The notes under the pieces: generated by a model
Told to the model about the DNA's origin: nothing
What the model saw: the letters and a program-made list of their open reading frames with translations, nothing else
The model's database searches: none
Made by a program: the position numbers and the translations under genes
Assembly (NCBI GenBank): GCA_905204225.1
Contig: CAJKZK010000025.1
Coordinates: 1-18,503, forward strand
Direction: 5' to 3'
Length of the DNA stretch: 18,503 bases
DNA from: an uncultured Bacillota bacterium
GTDB lineage: Bacteria > Bacillota_I > Bacilli_A > RFN20 > CAG-449
Part shown: piece by piece, positions 8,402 through 14,007 of the stretch
Position numbering within the stretch: position 1 is the first letter of the stretch
Layout: each line of letters starts with the position of its first letter

Positions 8402-9262
8402 ATGAAATTAATAAAAAAATTAATTATAACAATAATTACTCTTGTAGTAGTGATTATTGCTGGAGCAGTTGGTACATATATTTATGTTAAAAATACATAT
8501 GATATTGATTTAATTAATACAGTATTACAGTTGAAAAAAATATCAGATCCAGTTGATGAAAAAAAATTAATTACTAATCCATATTCAAATGAAGACAAAG
8601 AAAGAGCTCATGAAATAATTAATAATTCGGTTAATGGGTTTATTGGAAGTGATAAAATTAATTTTGATAAATTATTAACTGAAATGAAAACTGTAATTAA
8701 ACTTGATGATAAACAATTAGCATGTTTAGCTCAAGAAGTAATTGATCAAGAAGTGAAAGGCAAAATCACTATTGGCGAACAAGATATTCCTTTATCATTA
8801 ATGCAAATAGATATTAGTAACGTTAATAATGAAGGAAACGCTGATTTTAATACGATTGTCAAATTAGATATATCTTCATTTAAAACAAATATGAATAATT
8901 TTCCTTTATCGATGTTAAAAAAATATGTACCTGATTATTTATATATTTCGTCTACTGTTTGGGTTGAAAAAAATAAAGAAAATGAAGTCGTTGTGCCATT
9001 TGCGTATTCAACAACATCTACTTCATTTACAATTAATACTTTAACTGATAAAGAAACTACTGAATTATTTAAAACTCTTGATGCAGTTATAAAAATAGGT
9101 ACAGCAGATAATCTTAATAATCAAATTGGAAATGCAATTTTAGGATCATTAATTGGTAGTGAAGAACAAAATGGTTTAGCATATTCTTTAAAACAATATG
9201 GAGCTAAAGATTATAGGTTTATTTTGGAAAATGATGTTGATTATTTTGTTGTTGAAAGATAA
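8402..9262 (+). CDS. Single-pass membrane protein of unknown function
   Basis: 286 residues with a basic N-terminus (MKLIKKL), one long hydrophobic helix at about 7-29, and a large extracytoplasmic domain, so it is probably anchored by an uncleaved signal. No lipobox is present. The segment around residues 83-112 (INFDKLLTEM, LDDKQLACLAQEVID) recalls the start of YpmS/DUF2140-type proteins, where a conserved LTxxEL-like helix follows the anchor, but the resemblance is weak. The rest is mixed strands and helices without catalytic motifs. AAGGA at 8393-8397 gives the ribosome binding site. It forms a two-gene unit with the preceding small protein and is closed by a terminator. Confidence 0.78.
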   Translation: MKLIKKLIITIITLVVVIIAGAVGTYIYVKNTYDIDLINTVLQLKKISDPVDEKKLITNPYSNEDKERAHEIINNSVNGFIGSDKINFDKLLTEMKTVIKLDDKQLACLAQEVIDQEVKGKITIGEQDIPLSLMQIDISNVNNEGNADFNTIVKLDISSFKTNMNNFPLSMLKKYVPDYLYISSTVWVEKNKENEVVVPFAYSTTSTSFTINTLTDKETTELFKTLDAVIKIGTADNLNNQIGNAILGSLIGSEEQNGLAYSLKQYGAKDYRFILENDVDYFVVER

Positions 9263-9281
9263 TAATCAAAATATATTTAAG

Positions 9282-9317
9282 AATGAATATTAAATTAAAA
9301 AATAATATTCATTTTTT
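9282..9317 (+). terminator. Intrinsic terminator before hsp20
   Basis: AATGAATATTA at 9282-9292 pairs perfectly with TAATATTCATT at 9303-9313 and is followed by T to 9317. The stem is almost all A-T, but the T-tract and the position 20 bases after the stop codon fit a terminator. Confidence 0.7.
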
Positions 9318-9326
9318 ATAAAAAAA

Positions 9327-9353
9327 TTAGCACTCAACTATTGACAGTGCTAA
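9327..9353 (+). promoter_or_regulatory. CIRCE element 1 (HrcA operator)
   Basis: TTAGCACTC at 9327-9335, nine bases, then CAGTGCTAA at 9345-9353. This is the CIRCE consensus (TTAGCACTC, N9, GAGTGCTAA) with one change, C for G at 9345. That change completes the TTGACA -35 box at 9341-9346, which overlaps the right arm, so bound HrcA would cover the -35 region. Confidence 0.93.
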
Positions 9354-9368
9354 TATATGTGTTATACT
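9341..9368 (+). promoter_or_regulatory. Promoter of hsp20
   Basis: TTGACA at 9341-9346 is a perfect -35 box and TATACT at 9363-9368 is the -10 box, 16 bases apart. Transcription would start near 9375, inside CIRCE element 2. A TATAAT at 9368-9373 is too far from the -35 box (21 bases). Confidence 0.75.
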
Positions 9369-9372
9369 ATAA

Positions 9373-9399
9373 TTAGCACTTGAGGTATAAGAGTGCTAA
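9373..9399 (+). promoter_or_regulatory. CIRCE element 2 (HrcA operator)
   Basis: TTAGCACTT at 9373-9381, nine bases, then GAGTGCTAA at 9391-9399. One base of the left arm differs from the CIRCE consensus and the right arm is perfect. It covers the expected transcription start and would be part of the mRNA leader, just before the AAAGGAG at 9401-9407. Its centre is 46 bases from that of element 1, a little over four helical turns. Confidence 0.95.
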
Positions 9400-9416
9400 T
9401 AAAGGAGACTGATATT

Positions 9417-9833
9417 ATGAACAATATGATTAAAAATGATAATTATGGAATTTTAGATCCATTATTTGATGAATTATTTTTTGGTAATAAAAATAAACAT
9501 GAAGTAATGAAAACTGATATAAAAGATGAAGGAGATCATTATTTGATGAAAATAGATCTTCCAGAGGTTAAAAAAGAAAACATTAAATTAACTTTAGAAG
9601 ATGGATATTTAATTGTTTCTGCTAAATTTGATTATAATAACGAAGATAAAGAAAAAAATAATTATATAAGACGTGAACGTCATTATGGTAATTGTTCTAG
9701 AAGTTATTATTTAGGTGAAGATGTTACTGAAGAAGACATTAAAGCTAAATTACAAGATGGTGTTTTAACTCTTAATGTTAAAAAAGTAGATCCTAAAGCT
9801 AAAGAAACAAAGAAATTTATTTCAATTGAATAA
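9417..9833 (+). CDS. hsp20: Small heat shock protein, Hsp20/alpha-crystallin family
   Basis: ATP-independent cytoplasmic chaperone that holds unfolding proteins as an oligomer. Of 138 residues, about 1-32 form the variable N-terminal arm (DPLFDELFF), about 33-125 the alpha-crystallin domain with KIDLPEVKKENIKLTLEDGYL, and the conserved GVLTLNV is at 115-121. The C-terminal tail ends FISIE, whose I-x-I (135-137) is the motif that docks on neighbouring subunits. AAAGGAG at 9401-9407 sets the ATG at 9417. A GTG at 9393 lies inside the CIRCE operator and before the ribosome binding site, so it is not the start. Two CIRCE elements predict HrcA repression relieved by heat. Its own terminator follows, so it is monocistronic. 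The assignment is firm. Confidence 0.96.
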   Translation: MNNMIKNDNYGILDPLFDELFFGNKNKHEVMKTDIKDEGDHYLMKIDLPEVKKENIKLTLEDGYLIVSAKFDYNNEDKEKNNYIRRERHYGNCSRSYYLGEDVTEEDIKAKLQDGVLTLNVKKVDPKAKETKKFISIE

Positions 9834-9844
9834 TTTATAATAAT

Positions 9845-9887
9845 TCCTATTTACAAAGCAAACACATTTGTAAATAGGATTTTTTTT
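9845..9887 (+). terminator. Intrinsic terminator of hsp20
   Basis: TCCTATTTACAAA at 9845-9857 pairs over 13 bases with TTTGTAAATAGGA at 9867-9879 around a nine-base loop, followed by eight T at 9880-9887. Confidence 0.92.
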
Positions 9888-10153
9888 ACCTAAAATGTAA
9901 ATGATATATTACTTTGAAGAATTATATTAATAGATAATATTTATTAGTGGCATTATCATCTTTATCGGTATTAATAATATAAAATTTAATACTTCTTAAT
10001 AATAAATTTTATTCAATTAAAAATACATAATCATGATTATGCTAATCACGATTATGAAAGATAATTATACTTTTATATTTTAATTCAGTTAATCTTACTT
10101 ATATTTATAAAATTTATAAATTATAAAGAAAATAAGCGGATTTTGATAAAAAA
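9888..10153 (+). other. Non-coding region before the ATPase gene
   Basis: With the hsp20 terminator this makes 320 bases without a gene. I see no open frame of note and no tRNA or other structured RNA. It holds a 10-base inverted repeat (ATAAAATTTA at 9979-9988 against TAAATTTTAT at 10003-10012), which may be chance in such A+T-rich sequence, and the tandem dyad at 10026-10056. TATAAT at 10171-10176 lies 4 bases before an in-frame ATG of the next gene but has no -35 box at the right distance. Confidence 0.5.
10026..10056 (+). repeat. Two tandem copies of a 16-base dyad, possible operator
   Basis: CATAATCATGATTATG at 10026-10041 is a perfect palindrome. A second copy, GCTAATCACGATTATG at 10041-10056, matches it at 13 of 16 positions and keeps the dyad core TAATC-NN-GATTA. 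The period is 15 bases, about one and a half helical turns. There is no T-tract, so it is not a terminator. Two adjacent dyads between a terminator and the next gene look like a binding site for a dimeric regulator; which one is unknown. Confidence 0.5.
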
Positions 10154-11128
10154 ATGTGTTTACCGCTTAATATAATGTATATGGTAGGAAGAGAAAAAGA
10201 AATTAAAGAATTAAAAAGATTATATAATTCAAAAAAAGCAGAATTTGTCGCTGTATACGGAAGAAGAGTATGCAAAACATATTTAATTAATAACATGTTT
10301 AAAAATGATTTTGTTTTTAGGCATGCTGGTTTATCTCCAGATGAAGAAGAAAACAATAAACAATTATCAAAACAATTAAATCAATTTTATAATTCGTTAT
10401 TAATATATGGTTTGAAAAATGAAAAAAAACCAACTAATTGGTTTGAAGCATTTTATTTGTTACAGAAATTAATCACTGAAAAAGATAATGGAACTAAACA
10501 AGTTGTTTTTATTGATGAACTTCCATGGCTAGATACTGCTAAATCAGATTTTATTAATGCTTTTGAAGGATTTTGGAATAATTATGGATGTGCTAATGAT
10601 AATCTTTTGTTAATAGTTTGTGGAAGTGCTACATCTTGGATAAAAAATAATTTAATAAATAATCATGGTGGATTATATGGAAGAATTACTTATGAAATAA
10701 AACTTAAACCATTTTCTTTATATGAATGTGAAGCATTTTTGAATTCTAATGATGTTCATTTATCAAAATATGATATAGTGCAAAGCTATATGATTTTTGG
10801 TGGTATACCATTTTATTTGAACTATTTAAAACCTGATTATTCTTTATCCCAAAATATTTATGAATTGTTTTTTAAAAGAAATTCAATATTATCATTAGAA
10901 TTTGATAGATTATTTGCTTCTGTTTTTAATAGTTCTGATAAAATTAAAGATATTGTTAAATTTCTTGCTACAAATAGTTTGGTATATACAAGAAAAGATA
11001 TTGTATCTAAATTAAAAATTAGTGATGATGGGACATTATCTAAATATTTAAATGCATTATTGGAAAGTGATTTTATAATTAAATATGTTCCTTTTGGTTA
11101 TAAAAAAATGAAGAAAGGTATAAATTAA
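10154..11128 (+). pseudogene. ATP_2/DUF234-type ATPase, N-terminal part, damaged
   Basis: AAA-like ATPase of the archaeal/bacterial ATP_2 type (PF01637), normally about 450-480 residues with a DUF234 nuclease-like C-terminus. The open frame covers the ATPase domain: GREKEIKELKRL, a Walker A region, Walker B VVFIDE followed by LPWLD, and GSATSWI. The P-loop reads GRRVCKT (residues 36-42), one residue shorter than the usual GRRRVGKT and with Gly replaced by Cys, so nucleotide binding should be lost. The frame ends at 11126-11128 in mid-domain and the rest of the protein continues in another frame. Starts at 10154, 10175 and 10181 are possible; relatives begin close to the GRE motif, favouring the later two. 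None has a ribosome binding site. No expression partner is nearby. It is probably a decaying gene. Confidence 0.75.
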
Positions 11129-11604
11129 TAGATCCGTTTAGCATATTTTATTTAAAATTTATTTATGAAAATAAAAATATAAATGAAAAATTTTGGAGTC
11201 AGAATGTTACAAGTCATAATCTTTCTTCTTGGCGTGGAATAGCGTTTGAAAATGTTTGTTTTAATCATATTGAGCAAATAAAATTTAAACTTGGAATATC
11301 TGGTGTTATTACTGAAGCATCTAGTTTTTTTAATAAAGAAGATGGTTATCAAATAGATTTAGTTTTATCAAGAAATGATAATTTTATTAATTTATGTGAA
11401 TTAAAATTTTATTCGTCTGAATTTAATGTCGATAAAAATTATTATTTAAAAATAATGAATAGAACTAATATGTTATTAGAAAAAATAAATAATAAGAAAA
11501 AAGTTATAAATAATACATTAATTACAACATTTGGTATCAAAAATAATGAATATTCTAATGCTTTCAATAATGTTATAACTCTTGATGATTTATTTAAATT
11601 TTAA
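11107..11604 (+). pseudogene. C-terminal part (DUF234, PD-(D/E)XK-like) of the ATPase, shifted frame
   Basis: Read in the -1 frame from the A7 run at 11102-11108, the sequence continues NEERYKLIDPFSIFYLKF, which joins the N-terminal part where the family normally has a YRLxDPF-like motif. It stays open for about 165 codons to a TAA at 11602-11604. It includes SSWRGIAFEN and a nuclease-like core, GYQIDLVL then INLCELKF, with the Asp and E-x-K spaced as in PD-(D/E)XK enzymes. A single missing A in an ancestral A8 run explains the break. Programmed slippage or a sequencing error in the homopolymer are the alternatives; the damaged P-loop upstream favours true decay. It has no start codon or ribosome binding site of its own at the expected place. 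Confidence 0.75.
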
Positions 11605-11627
11605 ATAAAAAAATGTCACTTTTTCTT

Positions 11628-11636
11628 TGTTATAAT
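11628..11636 (+). promoter_or_regulatory. Extended -10 promoter of the sigma/anti-sigma genes
   Basis: TGTTATAAT holds a perfect TATAAT preceded by TGN, the extended -10 form that can do without a good -35 box. The predicted start point is near 11643, leaving a leader of about 27 bases. Autoregulation by the encoded ECF factor is possible but no ECF-type -35 motif is evident. Confidence 0.5.
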
Positions 11637-11669
11637 AGTTATATATATGTAGGAGTTAAAGTTTAATAA

Positions 11670-12143
11670 ATGGAAGACAAAAAATTTAACGAATTATATA
11701 ACCAATACTATTTAGATGTTTTTCGTTATGCTTATTCTTATATTAAAAGACATGATATTGCTGAAAATATTCTTCAAGATACTTTTTTAGAACTATATCT
11801 TAATTGTCCAAAAAAAGAAGATAATATAAAATCATGGTTAATGAAAGTTTGTTTAAATAAATGTCATGATTATTATAATAAAGAAAAAAATATCGTTACT
11901 CTAAATGATGATTATGATATAGGTATAGAAAATAAATATGATGATAATCAAGACTTGATTTTAATGGCTTTAGATAAAATACCAAAGAAATATTCATTAA
12001 TAATTAGATTATTTTATTATGGTAATTTATCAATAAAAGAAATTTCTAAATTGTGTTTTTTATCAGAAAATACAGTAAAGAAAAGACTACAAAGAGGAAA
12101 AGAAGAATTAAAAAAAGTTTTGGAGGAAAATTATGAATATTGA
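11670..12143 (+). CDS. ECF-type RNA polymerase sigma factor
   Basis: Sigma-70 family factor of the extracytoplasmic function group, which directs RNA polymerase to a small regulon, usually released by an envelope signal. Of 157 residues, about 8-72 are region 2 (YYLDVFRYAYSYIKRHDIAENILQ is the helix 2.1-2.2 pattern, with DTFLELY and SWLMKVCLNKCHDYY) and about 95-150 are region 4, with the helix-turn-helix LSIKEISKLCFLSENTVKKR. Regions 1 and 3 are absent, as expected. A TAA immediately upstream makes the ATG at 11670 the earliest possible start; AGGAG at 11651-11655 is 14 bases away, longer than usual. The stop is TGA followed by TAA, and the last 11 bases overlap the next gene. The regulon cannot be told from this window. 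Confidence 0.92.
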   Translation: MEDKKFNELYNQYYLDVFRYAYSYIKRHDIAENILQDTFLELYLNCPKKEDNIKSWLMKVCLNKCHDYYNKEKNIVTLNDDYDIGIENKYDDNQDLILMALDKIPKKYSLIIRLFYYGNLSIKEISKLCFLSENTVKKRLQRGKEELKKVLEENYEY

Positions 12144-12888
12144 TAAAATGATTATACAATCTGTTAATAATATAAATCTAGAAACCGATAAAGAGAAAAT
12201 AATCAATAATATTAAAGCAAAAACAATTAAGAAATCACCTAAAAATAAAAAAATTATTTTTTCAATATCTAGTTTAGCTATTGCTTCTATTGTTTGTGCA
12301 TTTATAATTCCTTATTTAATTAAAACAAATGTTAATGAAATAATTAAAAGTAGTTATTCTAATAATTCTTCAAGTCCAATGAGTATTTTAGAAGGTGCTT
12401 TTTCAACATCATTGAAATCTACTACAAAATATGAAAATAATAAAGAAATAGAAGTCAATTATAAAAGTTATTTGAGTATAGAAAATGATAATATAAAATT
12501 TGAAAATGATCAATTAGTTAATTTTTCTTTAATAAGAAATGTACATACTGATAATGATTTAAAAACAAAAATAGTGTATTCTTTTGATAACAATATTTCA
12601 TATTTTTTTAATAATAATTTTAATTATATTTATAAAGATATAGTTACTTTAAGTAACATTAGTTCAAAGAAAGGCTTTATTAATTATAGTATTGTTATTA
12701 AACCAAAAAAAGAAGATAAATTGACTTCTATATATGTTTATAATGATAATAATGAAATTATTGATAGTTATGAAAATAGAAATGATATAAGTTCACATTC
12801 TTTTTTAGAAGGATATTTTTCATATACTATTTATATGGGATTAATTGGCTTAGAAAAATATGATCCATATAAAAATTGTAACCTTTAA
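12133..12888 (+). CDS. Putative membrane-anchored anti-sigma factor
   Basis: 251 residues with a short cytoplasmic N-terminus (about 1-39), one transmembrane helix at about 40-64, and an extracytoplasmic domain of about 185 residues rich in Asn, Ser and Tyr. It overlaps the ECF gene by 11 bases and has GGAGG at 12122-12126, so the two are translationally coupled. That arrangement, plus the topology, is typical of ECF/anti-sigma pairs in which the N-terminal tail holds the sigma factor and the outer part senses a signal. The zinc-binding HxxxCxxC of many anti-sigma domains is absent, and the sequence does not match a named family that I recognise. Its role therefore rests on context and topology. 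Confidence 0.75.
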   Translation: MNIDKMIIQSVNNINLETDKEKIINNIKAKTIKKSPKNKKIIFSISSLAIASIVCAFIIPYLIKTNVNEIIKSSYSNNSSSPMSILEGAFSTSLKSTTKYENNKEIEVNYKSYLSIENDNIKFENDQLVNFSLIRNVHTDNDLKTKIVYSFDNNISYFFNNNFNYIYKDIVTLSNISSKKGFINYSIVIKPKKEDKLTSIYVYNDNNEIIDSYENRNDISSHSFLEGYFSYTIYMGLIGLEKYDPYKNCNL

Positions 12889-12913
12889 GTTATAATTTTA
12901 ATAAATATAACTT
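12887..12913 (+). terminator. Weak hairpin after the anti-sigma gene
   Basis: AAGTTATA at 12887-12894 pairs with TATAACTT at 12906-12913, then TTATTTAT. Eight A+T-rich pairs and a broken T-tract make this a poor terminator, so read-through into the nuclease genes is possible. Confidence 0.3.
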
Positions 12914-12919
12914 TATTTA

Positions 12920-12928
12920 TGTTATTAT
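12920..12928 (+). promoter_or_regulatory. Putative extended -10 promoter of the SbcD/YhaO-like operon
   Basis: TGTTATTAT has the TGN extension and a -10 box one base from consensus, the same form as the sigma-gene promoter. The start point would be near 12935. No clear -35 box is present. Confidence 0.4.
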
Positions 12929-12950
12929 GGAATAAATAGAGGTTAAGTTT

Positions 12951-14006
12951 ATGAAGATTATCCATTGTGCAGATTTACATTTAGGTTCGAAAATAGAATC
13001 AAAATTAATGTTGATTTCTTCAGATAGAAAAACTGAAGTAAGAAATTCGTTTTCTAAATTAGTTGATTATGCTGAAAAAAATGAAATATCAATTATTTTA
13101 TTATCTGGAGATGTTTTTGATTCTGATAAACCTTTAAAGAAAGATAAAGAATTTTTTTATAATGTTATTAAAGAAAATCCTAATATTGATTTTATTTATT
13201 TAAGAGGAAATCATGATAGTTATGAATTATATAATGAAAACATTTCTAATTTAAAAACATTTGATAATAGTTGGAAATGTTATCAATATGGATATATATG
13301 TATAAGTGGAATAGAAATATCTAAAGATAATTATGCATCTTTATATTCAACTCTTAACTTAGATGTAAATAATATTAATATTGTTATGCTGCATGGTCAA
13401 ATTAGTGAGTCTATGGGTATTGATAAAATTAAATTAGCTAAATTAAGAAAAAAAAATATAGATTATTTAGCGTTAGGACATGTTCATTCTTATCAAAAAG
13501 ATAAACTTGATGATAGAGGAATTTATGCATATTCAGGTTGCTTAGAAGGAAGAGGATTTGATGAAACTGGGCCTAAAGGATTTATTGTTTTGAATATTGA
13601 AAATAAAAAAATAATTCCTGAATTTATTAATTTTTGTTGTAGAACAATTAACGAAGTAGAAATAGATATTTCTAATTATAAAACTATTTCAGAAATTAAT
13701 AAGAATATAATTAGCAAATTAAAATCAAAAAATGATATATATAGAATAATTTTAGTTGGCGATATTTCTTATGATTTAGAAATAAATAATTATGATATTA
13801 AATCTTATTTAAATGATTATTATTTTATAGATGTTAAAAATAAAACTCGAAGAAAAATAGATATTTCTAAATATCAAAATGATTTATCTTTAAAAGGAGA
13901 ATTTGTAAGAAGTGTTTATTATCGTAATGATTTAACTAATCAAGAAAAAGAAGATATTATTTCTTTAGGTTTAAGAACAATGGAAGGAAGAGAGGTTGAT
14001 TTATAA
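12951..14006 (+). CDS. SbcD/Mre11-like DNA exonuclease (YhaO-like)
   Basis: Calcineurin-like metallophosphoesterase that would cut DNA ends in complex with the ATPase encoded next. All five metal-site motifs are present: ADLHLGS (Asp8, His10), GDVFD (53-57), GNHD (86-89), HGQ (148-150) and GHVH (176-179). The catalytic domain fills about 1-225 and a helical, strand-mixed cap about 226-351. At 351 residues it is somewhat shorter than Bacillus YhaO or SbcD. AGAGG at 12938-12942 gives the start. Only one base separates its stop from the ATPase ATG, as in SbcD-SbcC and YhaO-YhaN operons. The membrane hairpin in the partner points to the YhaO/YhaN group rather than classical SbcCD. Confidence 0.88.
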   Translation: MKIIHCADLHLGSKIESKLMLISSDRKTEVRNSFSKLVDYAEKNEISIILLSGDVFDSDKPLKKDKEFFYNVIKENPNIDFIYLRGNHDSYELYNENISNLKTFDNSWKCYQYGYICISGIEISKDNYASLYSTLNLDVNNINIVMLHGQISESMGIDKIKLAKLRKKNIDYLALGHVHSYQKDKLDDRGIYAYSGCLEGRGFDETGPKGFIVLNIENKKIIPEFINFCCRTINEVEIDISNYKTISEINKNIISKLKSKNDIYRIILVGDISYDLEINNYDIKSYLNDYYFIDVKNKTRRKIDISKYQNDLSLKGEFVRSVYYRNDLTNQEKEDIISLGLRTMEGREVDL

Positions 14007-14007
14007 T

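Noticed and set aside
9393..9416. GTG start for hsp20
   Set aside because: It lies inside CIRCE element 2 and before the AAAGGAG ribosome binding site that serves the ATG at 9417.
10171..10183. A second leaderless promoter (TATAAT just before an in-frame ATG of the ATPase)
   Set aside because: No -35 box at the right distance, only 4 bases between the -10 box and the ATG, and the gene appears dead.
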